Assembly (NCBI RefSeq): GCF_000718165.1
Contig: NZ_JOEY01000038.1
Location: 1-64,000, forward strand
Reading direction: 5' to 3'
DNA length: 64,000 nucleotides
Source of the DNA: Streptomyces fulvoviolaceus
GTDB lineage: Bacteria > Actinomycetota > Actinomycetes > Streptomycetales > Streptomycetaceae
Positions 51,739-62,200 of the stretch are shown here, piece after piece. Numbering within the stretch: the stretch's first letter is position 1; every line of letters starts with the position of its first letter. Below the pieces are notes generated by a model that was not told the origin of the DNA, ran no database searches, and saw nothing but the letters and a program-made list of their open reading frames with translations. The position numbers were made by a program, and so were the translations under genes.

Positions 51739-52620
51739 GTGGCCCAGTTCGTCCAGACCCTCGCGCTGGGGCTGCTGATCGGCGGGGTGTACGCCCTGAT
51801 GGCCTCGGGCCTCACCCTGATCTTCGGCGTCATGCGCGTCATCAACGTCGCCCAGGGGGCCTTCCTCGTCCTGTCCGCCTTCGTCACCTGGTGGGTGTGG
51901 CGGGCGACCGGCATCGACCCGATCGCGCTGGCCGCCCTCACGACCCCGCTGATGTTCGGCCTCGGCTGGGCCTTCTACCGCCTGGTCGGCGCCCGGCTGC
52001 GATCCGCGCCCCCGTCGATGTCCGTGCTGCTGATGTTCGGCGTGGCGCTGCTCATCGAGGGCCTGCTCAATGTGACGGCCGGCAACCGCTTCCGGTCCGC
52101 CACTCCCGGCTACTTCGACGAGTCGTACACGCTGGGCCCGATCTCCCTGCCCAAGGCCCCGCTGTACGGCTTCCTCGCCGCGCTCGCCGTCCTGGCCGTG
52201 TTCTACGCCGTACTCGACCACACCTGGACCGGGCGGGCCATCCGAGCGTGGGCGCAGAACCCGTCCGGCGCCGCCCTGGTCGGAGTGAGCGCCGTACCGA
52301 CCGCCACGCTGGCCTTCGCCCTGGGCACGGCCAGCGCGGGCATGGGCGGCTCGGTGCTCTCCGTCCTGGTGCCGTTCTTCCCCGCCTCGCACTACGAGTG
52401 GATCGCCCGCATCCTCGGCATCATCGTCCTGGGCGGCCTCGGCAGCCTGCCCGGGGCGCTGACCGGCGCGCTGATCCTCGGCCTCGCCGAGTCGCTGACC
52501 TCGGTGTACGTGTCCCCGCAGTGGTCGATCCTGGTCTTCTACGGCGTCATCATGGCGGTGCTGATCGTCCGTCCGCAGGGCCTGTTCGGGACGCGGGTGC
52601 GGGAGGACGTGGCGGCATGA
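51739..52620 (+). CDS. livH-like: Branched-chain-type ABC permease (LivH-like)
   Basis: A 293-residue membrane protein with about eight helices: GLLIGGVYALMASGLTLIFG opens it and AWAQNPSGAALVGV marks the cytoplasmic loop that binds the ATPase. The GTG start at 51739 has GGAG upstream. It overlaps the next gene by four bases. It forms the membrane channel with the LivM domain of the fusion protein. Confidence 0.93.
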   Translation: MAQFVQTLALGLLIGGVYALMASGLTLIFGVMRVINVAQGAFLVLSAFVTWWVWRATGIDPIALAALTTPLMFGLGWAFYRLVGARLRSAPPSMSVLLMFGVALLIEGLLNVTAGNRFRSATPGYFDESYTLGPISLPKAPLYGFLAALAVLAVFYAVLDHTWTGRAIRAWAQNPSGAALVGVSAVPTATLAFALGTASAGMGGSVLSVLVPFFPASHYEWIARILGIIVLGGLGSLPGALTGALILGLAESLTSVYVSPQWSILVFYGVIMAVLIVRPQGLFGTRVREDVAA

Positions 52621-54392
52621 AGTGGGTAGTCGGGGTGGTTGCGGCGGCGCTCGCCGTCTACCCGGTGCTGGGCATCGGCACCGAGTACCACCTGACCGTC
52701 GCCGTGCTGTGTCTGTTGCTCGCGGTCCAGGCCGTGAGCTGGAACATCCTCTCCGGGTACGCCGGTTACGTCTCGCTCGGTCACAGTGCGTTCCTCGGCA
52801 TCGGGGCCTACCTGGGCGGTATCGCCGCCGAACGCCTCGACATCAACCCGCTGTTGGCGGCCCCGCTCGGCGGAGTGCTCGCCGCGGGCGTCGCGGTGGC
52901 GATCGGTGCGGTCGTGCTGCGCTCGCGTGGCGCCGCCTTCGTCATCGTCACCATCGCCCTGCTGCTCACGATGCAGGTCCTCGCCACCAACCTGCCCCAA
53001 CTGACCCACGGCAACCAGGGGTTGGCGATGCCGCTGCCGCCCTGGTCCCGCGACACCGGCAACCTGCCCTTCTACTACCTCTTCCTGGCCCTGCTGGCCC
53101 TGACCCTCGCCTTCAGCGCCTGGATACGGACCCGCAAACTCGGCTCCGGCCTGATCGCCATCCGGGAGGACGAGGGCAAGGCCGCCGCCATCGGCATCCC
53201 CACCACCCGCTACAAGGTGACGGCCTATGCCTCGGGCGCCTTCTTCACCGGCGTCGCGGGCGGGATCTACGGCTACTTCCTGTCGTACATCAGCCCCACC
53301 ACCATGTTCGCCGTCCTGGCGAGCGTCATGGTGGTCCTGGCCGCGCTCCTCGGCGGGCGCGGCAGCCTGTACGGACCGGTGGTCGGGGCCTTCGTCGTCG
53401 CCATCGGCAGCGAGGCGGCCACGGTGTACGGCGGCGGGTCCAGCAGCAGGCTGCTGCTGTTCGGGGCGCTGCTCACAGGCGTGGTGCTGTTCCTGCCGCA
53501 GGGGCTGCTGCCGGGCGCGGCCGCGTGGTGGCGGGCGCGGCATCCGCGGACGGTGGAGTACACCGACCAAGAGGGCGCGTTGGGGAGGCTGCCGCCGGTG
53601 CGGGCCTCCCTTGCCTCAGGAAGCCAGGCCGAACTCCTGCGGATCAGTGGAGTGTCGAAGCGATTCGGTGGCCTGGTCGCGGTGGACGGCGCCGATCTCG
53701 TCGTACGACGAGGCACGATCACCGGCCTGATCGGCCCCAACGGGTCGGGCAAGACCACCCTGTTCAACCTCGTCACCGGCACGCTGCGTGCCGACGCGGG
53801 GGAGATCACGTTCGAGGGCCGGCACATCGACCGTATGCCGCCCTGGGAGCGGTGCCACCTGGGCCTCGGCCGCACCTTCCAGACGACCAGACTCTTCCAC
53901 GGGATGAGCGTCCTGGAGAACGTCGTCGCACCGCTCCCCGACGGCCGCTGGCGTACGGCGGTACGAGGCGGAGTCACCGGCGCGGAGGCCCGACGGGCGC
54001 GTGAGCTCCTCGACTTCATGGGGCTGGGGCGGTTCGCGGCGGAACCCGCGGGCTCACTGTCGTACGGGCAGCAGAAGCTGGTCGAACTCGCCCAGATCCT
54101 GATGCTCGACACCCGGCTGATCCTCCTGGACGAACCGGCCGGCGGCATCAACCCGGCGCTGGTGGAACACCTCAAGGGCGTCATACGCCAACTCGCCGAC
54201 CAGGGCGTCACGTTCCTGCTCGTCGAGCACAACATCCCGCTCGTGCTGGACCTGTGCGACCCGGTGGTCGTGTTCTCGCAGGGCAGGACGATCGCCGAGG
54301 GACCGCCGGGGAAGATCCGGGACGACCCGGCGGTCCTGGAGGCGTACCTGGGGGACCCGAAGGCCGAGCGGAAGGTGGAGCGGCCGTGCTGA
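52617..54392 (+). CDS. livMG-like: Fused ABC permease-ATPase (LivM-LivG)
   Basis: A 591-residue fusion. Residues 1-315 are a LivM-type permease (about nine helices, WNILSGYAGYVSLGHSAFLG). Residues about 345-580 are a LivG-type ATPase with Walker A GPNGSGKT (373-380), signature LSYGQQ and Walker B LILLDEPAGG. The linker 316-345 is polar. Such fusions exist in actinobacteria; they leave LivF as the only free ATPase. The DEPAGGINP and EHNI segments are typical of LivG. It overlaps the next gene by seven bases. Confidence 0.93.
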   Translation: MKWVVGVVAAALAVYPVLGIGTEYHLTVAVLCLLLAVQAVSWNILSGYAGYVSLGHSAFLGIGAYLGGIAAERLDINPLLAAPLGGVLAAGVAVAIGAVVLRSRGAAFVIVTIALLLTMQVLATNLPQLTHGNQGLAMPLPPWSRDTGNLPFYYLFLALLALTLAFSAWIRTRKLGSGLIAIREDEGKAAAIGIPTTRYKVTAYASGAFFTGVAGGIYGYFLSYISPTTMFAVLASVMVVLAALLGGRGSLYGPVVGAFVVAIGSEAATVYGGGSSSRLLLFGALLTGVVLFLPQGLLPGAAAWWRARHPRTVEYTDQEGALGRLPPVRASLASGSQAELLRISGVSKRFGGLVAVDGADLVVRRGTITGLIGPNGSGKTTLFNLVTGTLRADAGEITFEGRHIDRMPPWERCHLGLGRTFQTTRLFHGMSVLENVVAPLPDGRWRTAVRGGVTGAEARRARELLDFMGLGRFAAEPAGSLSYGQQKLVELAQILMLDTRLILLDEPAGGINPALVEHLKGVIRQLADQGVTFLLVEHNIPLVLDLCDPVVVFSQGRTIAEGPPGKIRDDPAVLEAYLGDPKAERKVERPC

Positions 54393-55111
54393 CCCTCGAC
54401 GGTGTGGTGGCGGGCTACGGAGGCGGCGACGTCCTGCACGAGGTGTCCCTGTCGTGCCCGCCGGCCACGGTCACGTGCCTCATCGGCCCCAACGGTGCGG
54501 GCAAGTCCACGGTGCTGCGGGTGATCTCGGGACTGCTGAACCCTCGCAGGGGAGAGGTCCTGCTCGACGGTGTTCTCCTCTCCGGACTCTCCCCGCGCGA
54601 CATCCTGCGCCACGGCATCGTCCAAGTGCCGCAGTCCCAGGCGCTGTTCCCCAAGATGACCGTCGCCGAGAACGTCCTGATGGGCGGCTATCTCCTCCGC
54701 AAGGACCGCGCCCTGCTGCGCGCCCGGCGCGCCGCCGTCGAGGAACTCGTCCCGCTCGTGCGCGAGCGTGCCTCGGAGCCGGCCGGGAACCTGTCCGGCG
54801 GACAGCGCCGCATGGTCGAGATCGGCCGCTGTCTGATGCTGGAGCCGAAGGTCGTGATGATGGACGAACCCTCCCTCGGCCTGGACCCCCACAGCCTCGC
54901 GGCCGTCGCCGCACTCATCGAGCGCATCCACCGGTCCGGGGCCACCGTGCTGCTGGTCGAGCAGAACGTACGGGTCGGGCTCGGCCTCGCCACCCACGGC
55001 GTCGTCATGGAAGGCGGCCGGATCCGGCTCACCGGCAAGGCCGCCGAGATCGCGGCGCACCCCGACATCGGGCAGCTCTATCTGGGCGCCCCGACCACAG
55101 GAGGACAGTGA
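54386..55111 (+). CDS. livF-like: Branched-chain-type ABC ATPase (LivF-like)
   Basis: A 241-residue ATPase: Walker A GPNGAGKS, the LivF-typical VPQSQALFPKMTVAENVLMGG, signature LSGGQRRMVEI and Walker B VVMMDEPSLG. The GTG start at 54386 overlaps the previous gene by seven bases. It pairs with the LivG domain of the fusion protein to drive import. The next gene begins just after its stop. Confidence 0.93.
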   Translation: MLTLDGVVAGYGGGDVLHEVSLSCPPATVTCLIGPNGAGKSTVLRVISGLLNPRRGEVLLDGVLLSGLSPRDILRHGIVQVPQSQALFPKMTVAENVLMGGYLLRKDRALLRARRAAVEELVPLVRERASEPAGNLSGGQRRMVEIGRCLMLEPKVVMMDEPSLGLDPHSLAAVAALIERIHRSGATVLLVEQNVRVGLGLATHGVVMEGGRIRLTGKAAEIAAHPDIGQLYLGAPTTGGQ

Positions 55112-55113
55112 CC

Positions 55114-56202
55114 GTGCCTGCTCCACAGGACGCCCGTATCGTCTCCGCCCTCGCCAACTGGGCCCCGCGCTTCACCACCAACGGCGTGATCGTCTCCGAC
55201 TTCCAGGAGATCATCGGCGGTCTGGAACACTGGGGCCAGTGGTGCGCCGCCTGGTCGAGGGCGGCGTCCGGACACGAACGGCTCGGCCGCGACGCCCTCA
55301 CCGAGGGCCGCGCCCGCTCGGCCGGCGAACACCTCGCCAGGGCCGCCCTCTACTACCACTTCGGGAAGTTCCTCTACTTCGAGGACCCGGACGAGGCCCG
55401 CGACACCCACCAGGCGGCGGTCCGCTGCCTGGACGACGCCCTGCCCCACCTCGACCCGCCGGGACGCCGCATCGAGATCCCGTACCAGGACGCCACCCTG
55501 GTGGGCATCCTCCGGCTCCCCGTCGGCCCGGGCCCGCACCCCGCCGTACTGATGATCCCCGGCCTTGACTCCACCAAGGAGGAGTTCCGCACCACCGAAC
55601 GCACCTTCCTGGACCGGGGGTTGGCCACCTTCTCCGTGGACGGCCCGGGCCAGGGCGAGGCGGAGTACGACCTGCCCATCACCTCCGCCTGGGAGGAGCC
55701 CGGCCGGGTCCTCATCGACGCCCTCGCCGTCCAGCCGGGCGTCGACGCGGGGCGGATCTGCGTCTGGGGCGTCAGCCTCGGCGGCTACTACGCCCCGCGG
55801 GTGGCCGCCGGTGACGACAGGGTGCGCGCCTGTGTGGCGCTGGCCGGCCCGTACGACTTCGGCGCCGCCTGGGACCAGTTGCCGCCCCTCACCCGCGCCG
55901 CCTTCCGCCACCGCTCCCACACGCCGGACGAGTCCGCCGCGGCCCGCGCCGCCCGTGAGCTCACGCTGTCCGGCCGTACGAAGTCCCTCTCCTGCCCGCT
56001 CCTCGTCGTCACCGGCAAACGCGACCGTCTCTTCCCGTGGCAGGACGCCCGCCGCCTCGTCGAAGAGGCCTCCGGCCCCGCCGAACTCCTCGCCCTCGGC
56101 GAGGGCAACCACGGCTGCGCGAACCAGCCCGCACACCACCGCCCGTACACGGCCGACTGGCTCGCACGCACCGTGCTGCTCTCGCCGCCGCATCCTTCCT
56201 GA
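55114..56202 (+). CDS. Alpha/beta hydrolase of the 2,6-dihydroxypseudooxynicotine-hydrolase type
   Basis: A 362-residue alpha/beta hydrolase with an N-terminal helical cap. The nucleophile is S221 in GVSLGG, the acid is D304 (GKRDRLFP) and the base is H333 (EGNHGC). The SVDGPGQGEAEYD segment is typical of the DHPON hydrolase/FrsA-like group, which cleaves C-C bonds in 1,3-diketone-like substrates. The start at 55114 has AGGAGG at 55099-55104 with a 9-base gap. The other in-frame GTG at 55108 would be only three bases away. It closes the operon, four bases from the convergent isomerase gene. The substrate is inferred only from the family. Confidence 0.85.
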   Translation: MPAPQDARIVSALANWAPRFTTNGVIVSDFQEIIGGLEHWGQWCAAWSRAASGHERLGRDALTEGRARSAGEHLARAALYYHFGKFLYFEDPDEARDTHQAAVRCLDDALPHLDPPGRRIEIPYQDATLVGILRLPVGPGPHPAVLMIPGLDSTKEEFRTTERTFLDRGLATFSVDGPGQGEAEYDLPITSAWEEPGRVLIDALAVQPGVDAGRICVWGVSLGGYYAPRVAAGDDRVRACVALAGPYDFGAAWDQLPPLTRAAFRHRSHTPDESAAARAARELTLSGRTKSLSCPLLVVTGKRDRLFPWQDARRLVEEASGPAELLALGEGNHGCANQPAHHRPYTADWLARTVLLSPPHPS

Positions 56203-56206
56203 ACTG

Positions 56207-57676
56207 TCATACGTCCCGGTGGTCGATGCCGAGCAGGCTCGCGGCGGCCCGGAAGTCGGCCGTGTGATGGCCGACCGCGAGAGACCAGTGGTGGCCCACG
56301 CCCGTCGCGCTCCACGCGTCGACCCACTCGCCGGGATCACGGCCGAAGTCCACCCGGCTGGTGGTGTTGCCGATCTCCAGCAGCGGACCGGGCACGACGG
56401 TGCCCTCGGAGGTGATGAACGACAGGCTGCCGTCGGCGTCCTGGCCGAGGCCGAGCAGGGTGACGGGCCCGTGCTGGACGTCGAACTCCACGCTGACGCC
56501 CCAGCCGCGCTTGCCGTGGTAGACACCGAGGCCGCGCAGCAGTGGGTCACGGGCGCTGACGGCGAGGTGAGCGGGCCCGTCGTGGCCCATCTCGACCACG
56601 CCGTCCTCGAAGTTCAGGGCCTGGATCTCGGTGAAGGAGCCCCCGGCGCCGACGCACTGGGTCGCCAACTGCGCGACGCTGGTGCGCAGTTCGTACTCGC
56701 CGGCCGCCGGCACGCCCCGGGCGGTGAGCAGGGAGGCTCCCAGGATCATGCCGGCGCCGAGCCGCTCGTGCAGCTCGCCGTCGAGACCGCGGTGGTAGTA
56801 CGCGAGGGTGTCGAGGCCGAAGTCCTCGACGAGCCGGTCGAGGGCCACCGACACGGTCGCCCCCCACACGAAGTCCTCGTCCACCACGCTGTCATCGAGG
56901 GTGAAGACCTGCCGGGCGAGCGCCATCCGCTCCCGCGTCTCCGCCTCGGTCACCTTCTCCACCCGGTGCCGCAGATCGTCGACCTCCAGCACCTCGACGT
57001 GCGAGCCGAACGCCGCCGGAAGCAGCGTCAGGTCGGTCGACACGTCGAGCATGCCGGGATACAGATGCCCCATCAGCCCGTGCCGGGCATGCCGGAGCGC
57101 GGCCCGGACATGCGCGGCGCGGATCCACTGCTCGATCCTGCGCCAGGCGGACTCCTGGCGCAGCCAGCCCGACACCGACCGGAAGGGGATGCCGGCCCGG
57201 CGGAAGACGTTGCCGACCTCGGGTACGGAGCACTGCGCGCAGTACGCCAGCCAGGCACCCGTGTCGAAGGACGCGTGGTCCATCCGCTCGGACGGCTGCA
57301 GGTCGATGACCAGGACGGGCGTCTGTGAGCGCCGGGCGATCGGCAGCACCATCGACGAGGTCAGATACGTCGTCAGGAACAGCACGATCAAGTCGCAGTC
57401 CGCCCGGCGCAGTTGCTCGGCGGCGGCCGCTCCCTCCTCGGCGTCGGAGATGAAGCCGACGTCGGTCACCTCCGCGTCCATCCGCTGGAAGCGCTCGGCC
57501 ACGTACGCGGACGACTCCCTCAACTGCGGGAGCAGCCCGGGGAATTGCGGCCAGTAGGCGCCGAGACCGCCCGCGACCAGTCCGATCCGGGTACGGCGGC
57601 GGGTCACCGGGGGGAGCAGCTCGCGCAGCGTGCCGGCGCGGTCCGCGGTGGCTGTCGTGGGTTCGGTCGTTGCCAT
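56207..57676 (-). CDS. L-fucose/L-arabinose isomerase-family protein
   Basis: A 489-residue protein of the AraA/FucI fold. It has a CDLIVLFLTTYLTSSMV segment near residue 94 typical of the N-terminal domain. The likely metal ligands are kept: E327 (AGEYEL), E357/E362 and H365 (FEDGVVEMGHDG) and H462/H463 (GVGHHW). Members convert L-arabinose, L-fucose or related sugars to ketoses. The gene is followed upstream by a sugar MFS gene on the same strand, and a rhamnosidase-like enzyme is divergent, so the substrate may be a rhamnose- or fucose-like sugar. Exact substrate unknown. Confidence 0.87.
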   Translation of the reverse strand: MATTEPTTATADRAGTLRELLPPVTRRRTRIGLVAGGLGAYWPQFPGLLPQLRESSAYVAERFQRMDAEVTDVGFISDAEEGAAAAEQLRRADCDLIVLFLTTYLTSSMVLPIARRSQTPVLVIDLQPSERMDHASFDTGAWLAYCAQCSVPEVGNVFRRAGIPFRSVSGWLRQESAWRRIEQWIRAAHVRAALRHARHGLMGHLYPGMLDVSTDLTLLPAAFGSHVEVLEVDDLRHRVEKVTEAETRERMALARQVFTLDDSVVDEDFVWGATVSVALDRLVEDFGLDTLAYYHRGLDGELHERLGAGMILGASLLTARGVPAAGEYELRTSVAQLATQCVGAGGSFTEIQALNFEDGVVEMGHDGPAHLAVSARDPLLRGLGVYHGKRGWGVSVEFDVQHGPVTLLGLGQDADGSLSFITSEGTVVPGPLLEIGNTTSRVDFGRDPGEWVDAWSATGVGHHWSLAVGHHTADFRAAASLLGIDHRDV

Positions 57677-57708
57677 GGTCGGTGGTCCTTCCGAGGTCCG
57701 GTTCGGAT

Positions 57709-59007
57709 TCAGGTCCGGGCCACTCCCAGGTTCGCGGGGGTGTCGGCGGTATCAGGGGAACGCCGGATGAGGACCCGGACGATGTACACGCCCGCGACTC
57801 CCGAAGCCGCCATGCAGAGGGTGATCGACCAGAGCAGCAGGGACGCGCTGTACTCCATCAGCGCGGGCGTGACGAACGCGACGCCCGCGAAGACCCCGCG
57901 CGACAGGGCGTAGGTGAGGCCCTGGGTGGTGCCGCGGGTGTCCGGGGGCAGCGTGAGCTGCGACCACACCTTGTAACTGGCCTCCCCCGCGAAGGGGTTG
58001 GAGATCTGGTAGAGCACGAAGAAGACGAGCATGCCGACCAGGGCGCCGGCCGTGAGGGAGGCGATGCAGAAGGCGAGGACCTGCACGATCGTGAACACGT
58101 AGAACAGCCGGTCGCGCCAGGGGGTGTCGGCGATCCGGACGAAGACGAAGGTCAGCACCAGCGCGATCGGGAGGAAGGCCAGATTGATCCCGGTGGCCAG
58201 GCTCTGTGAGGCACCGCTGACCGTGACCAGCAGATAGGTGCCGAACTGGCCGAAGGTGTTGGCGCCGATGCCCCAGGTGACGTAGTAGACGAGGGTCGCG
58301 GCCATCGGCAGCAACGCGGCACGGTTCCACACGTTCTTGAGCTCGATGCCGCGCGGGGCGGCCAATGCGGCCGCCTCCTGTGCCACCTCCGCGTCCGACG
58401 GCTCGTCGGCCAGTTTCAGACGGGAGCGCAGCTGCCAGGTGACCAGCGCGGCGACGACCAGATGGCCGGTGATGAACCGCGCCCCGGTCATGCCGGTGTC
58501 CGACAGGACGTAGCCGAGGAAGATGACGACGACGATGCCCAGCACCCACATGACCTGGGTGAAGGATATGAGACGCGCCCGGCCGTCGGCGGGCGCGGCG
58601 TCCGAGACCACGGCCAGGGACGTCGGCAGATCGGCACCGGCCGCCAGCCCCGCGACGAGCACGCCGATGAAGAGCACGATGTCGTTCGGCGCCAGCGTGA
58701 TGATGATCGCGCCCACCGCGTAGCAGAAGATGTCCAGGTTGTAGACACGGCGGCGCCCGAACATGTCGGCGAGCCGTCCGCCGACGAGGGAACCGACGGC
58801 GATACAGCCGGTGACGATCGCGCTGATCGCCCCCGCCATCCACACGCCCATGTCGTAACTGTCGCGGTAGATGGCCAAGTTGACGGCGATGCTGACGATG
58901 AGCGCGGCGTCGAGGTAGGAGGCCATGCCCGAGAGGGCCGCGACCTTCCACAAGTGCATGGGGATGGGCTGTTCCGGGTGATCCGAGGCAGGTGAGAATC
59001 GGGCCAT
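57709..59007 (-). CDS. Sugar MFS transporter
   Basis: A 432-residue transporter of the sugar/metabolite-H+ symporter type with about 12 helices. VGGRLADMFGRRRVY is the loop 2-3 signature, and the central loop is long and polar (about 195-225). The start at 59007 has GAGGAG upstream. It is 32 bases upstream of the isomerase gene on the same strand, so the two form an operon. The promoter lies in the 219-base divergent region with LacI operators. It would import the sugar released by the glycosidase. Confidence 0.91.
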   Translation of the reverse strand: MARFSPASDHPEQPIPMHLWKVAALSGMASYLDAALIVSIAVNLAIYRDSYDMGVWMAGAISAIVTGCIAVGSLVGGRLADMFGRRRVYNLDIFCYAVGAIIITLAPNDIVLFIGVLVAGLAAGADLPTSLAVVSDAAPADGRARLISFTQVMWVLGIVVVIFLGYVLSDTGMTGARFITGHLVVAALVTWQLRSRLKLADEPSDAEVAQEAAALAAPRGIELKNVWNRAALLPMAATLVYYVTWGIGANTFGQFGTYLLVTVSGASQSLATGINLAFLPIALVLTFVFVRIADTPWRDRLFYVFTIVQVLAFCIASLTAGALVGMLVFFVLYQISNPFAGEASYKVWSQLTLPPDTRGTTQGLTYALSRGVFAGVAFVTPALMEYSASLLLWSITLCMAASGVAGVYIVRVLIRRSPDTADTPANLGVART

Positions 59008-59058
59008 GATGCGGCTCCTCGCGGCTCTGGGGCCGGGGTCGCAGTGAATATAGGGTTC

Positions 59059-59184
59059 AAAAAACGTTCCAACAACCCCTCTTGCGCGCATTCGCCTGAA
59101 GGTGCGACGGCCTCCTTCCCGGCCCTCGGATCCGGTGCGAACATGCGAGGTGGCTGACGACCGAGTCGACAAAAAACGTTTTTG
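59059..59184. promoter_or_regulatory. Two LacI-type operators in the MFS/GH106-like divergent promoter
   Basis: AAAAAACGTTCC at 59059-59070 lies near the MFS start, and the perfect palindrome AAAAACGTTTTT (59172-59183) lies 43 bases before the glycosidase start. Both are centred on ACGT, the commonest LacI-family core, and are 112 bases apart. A LacI regulator is encoded just beyond the glycosidase gene. It is the obvious candidate to bind both and control both operons, possibly by looping. Confidence 0.7.
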
Positions 59185-59226
59185 ATCCGTGAGGGTGCCC
59201 GAGCCGTACTCGGAAGGACCGCAATC

Positions 59227-62200
59227 GTGATCTCCCCCGCGCTGCAGCAGCTCTTCGACGCTCCGCCCCGGGACTTCGGGCCCACCCCGCTGTGGTGGTG
59301 GTCGGGCGCGAAGGTCACCCGCGACCGTCTCGCCTGGCAGATGCGCAGGTTCGCGGAAGGCGGCATCCACAACCTCGTGGTGATCAACCTCGCGCCGGCC
59401 GGCCCGAGTTTCGGCGCCCGGACCGACGACCCGCCGTGGTTCGGCGAGGAGTGGTGGGCCCGCTTCACCGACGCCTGCGAGATCGCCGGGGAACTCGGTA
59501 CGCGCCTGTGGTTCTACGACCAGATCGGGTTCTCCGGCGCCAACGTCCAGGGGAGTGTCACCCGACGGCATCCCGAAGCGGCGGGGCAGGCCCTGCGCTC
59601 ACGCCGGGCCGTGGTCGCCGGCGGCACGGTCGCGTTGCAGGGTTCGGAGACGCTGCTGGGGGTCTACGACGCGAATGGCGCACGGCTGTATGCCGAAGGC
59701 ACCGAGCCCCCCGACGGAACCGAGGTGCAACTGGTCCTCGCCGTCCCCACTGCCTTCGACTACCTCGCCCCGCACGCCGTCGGCCTCCTGCTGGACGCCG
59801 TCCACCACGCGTACGACCGTCGCGTCCCCGACCATCTGGGCAACGTCATCGCCGGAAGCTTCCAGGACGAACTGCCGGGCACCAACTCCTGGAGCCGCCG
59901 CTTCCCCGAGGAGTTCGTCGCCCGCCGCGGCTACGACCTGCTCGACCACCTGCCGGCGCTCTTCCACGACACCACCGACGCCCGGGCCGCCAAGATCCGC
60001 GCCGACTACTACGCGGTCCGCGCCGAACTCACCGAAGAGGCCCTGTTCCGCCCGCTCGCCACCTGGCACGACGAGCGCGGCATGCTCCTGGGCTGCGACC
60101 AGAGCCACCCCGCACGCTCCGGCTACCCGGCCCAGTCCACGCAGATCTACTCGGACTACTTCCGCACCCACCGCTGGTACGGAGCCGCCGGCAGCGACCA
60201 CCACGGCGATGCCAAGGTCCACTCCTCCATGGCCCACCTCTACGGACACGAGCGGGTCTGGATCGAGGCGTTCCACTCCTCCGGCTGGGGCGGCACTCTG
60301 GAGGAGACCTACGACTGGCTGCTGCCCTTCCTGCGCAGCGGCGCCAACCTGTACAACCCGCACGCCAGTTACTTCGGTACCGCCGGCGGCTGGTTCGAGT
60401 GGGCGCCGCCGTCCACGGACTGGCGTCAGCCCTACTGGCAGCAGTACCCCGCGTTCTCCCGGGCCGTCGCCAGGATCTGCTCGCTCCTGTCCTGGGGCAC
60501 CTACAGCGCCGACGTCGCGGTTCTGCACCCCACGGCCACCATGCAGGCCCTCATCCCGCTGGACGCGCCCGTCAAGCACTTCGGCGACGGTCGCCTGGGC
60601 GAGGGCCACGCCGAGGTCGACGAGACACAGCGGCACTACCTGGACCTGTGCGGCACCAACAACTGGCTCCGGCCCCGGATCGGCACCCTGGACCGGCACC
60701 GCGTCTCTTTCGACGTCATCGACGACGCCTCGGTGCAGCGGGCCAAGGCGGCCGAGGGTGCCCTCCACATCAGGGACCTCGCGTACACCACTGTTCTCCT
60801 GCCTTCGGCGAGTGTTCTGGAGGAGGAGACGGCACGTCGGCTGACCGAACTGCTGGACTCCGGTGGCCGGGTGGTGGTCGTGGGCCGCGAGCCCACGGCG
60901 GCCGCCGGGTCGGCCGGTGACGACATCGTCGTAGCGGCGCTGTCGGCCCACCCGCGGCTGGAGCGGACGAGCGACGCCGAGGCCGGCGCGGCGGCGGTGG
61001 CCGACGCCGCCGGATACGCGACGGGCGATGTGCCCCTGCTCGTCAGAAGGAAGGGCGACGCGGCGGTCGCCCTGGTGACGGCGGCCTTCCCCGATGCCCG
61101 TGCGCATCCGCCGAGGGGCCACCACGAGATCGACCCCGCGCGCTACGCCCCGACTTCGTCCGTCACCGTGCGTGCCGTGGTCGCCGAGGCCGAGATCTGG
61201 AACCCGGCGACCGGCACCCGGCGTCCCGGACACGTCACCGTGTCCGACGGCGTCTCGACCATCGAGGTGCCCCTGGAAGGCGCCCCCGCCGCCCTCGTCG
61301 TATGGCGCGAAGGCACCCCGGAGGCGCGGAGGTTCACACCGCCACCGGAGTCGGCCCGGGCCATCGACATCTCGGCCGGCTGGGCGGGCCGCCTGGTTCC
61401 CACCATGGACAACACCTGGGGCGACCTGGCCCTGCCCGCGGGGGTGACCGTGGCCGAGCCGCAGACCTGGACCATGCGCTGGACCGAGAACGACGCCCCT
61501 TGGGAACAGACGCGGGTGACCTACGGCAACCGGGTGCGTGTCCTGCCTCCGGTGCCTTCGGCGCAGGCCCCCGATCCGTTGGACCGCGCGTCCGTCGAAC
61601 AGGTCCTGTCCGGAACGCTGCCGCTCGCACCGGCCGACTGGGGCGTCTCCCTGTACTCGTCGAGCCGCGGCATCCCGGACCCGGAGGGCCTGCTCGGCAA
61701 CAAGGGCCTGGTGCCGGAGGAGTTCGTGCGTGTCCCGGTGCCCGGGAACGGAAACATCGCCCGGGTCCGGACGATCGTGGAAACCGACCATCGCGGACCG
61801 GCCGACCTGTACGTCGGTGCGGCGGCGGCCAAGCGAGTGTGGTGGAACGGCGAACGGCTGGAGACGGGCAGCAGCGGCTATCTGGCGTCCGCACGGGTGG
61901 AGTTGGAGCGCGCGCGCAACGTGCTCGAGTACGAGCTGGCGGATGCCGAGGACCGGCCGTTGCTGATCTCTGGTGCCGCCGGGACGCCGTTGGGCAGCTG
62001 CTTCTGTCTGTCCCGTCCGGGCGGGTTCGCGCCGCGTCCGCAGTTCATGCGTCTGCCCGACGGCGTACGACCGGACGGCAGCGTGACCTACCGCGGCCGG
62101 GTGCGCATCCCACGCGACGGCGCGGAGGCGGTGCTAGTGGTCGGGGCCGCGGCGGGAGTCACCGTGCTGATCGACGGTGCCGTCGTGGCGCGGCAGGAGA

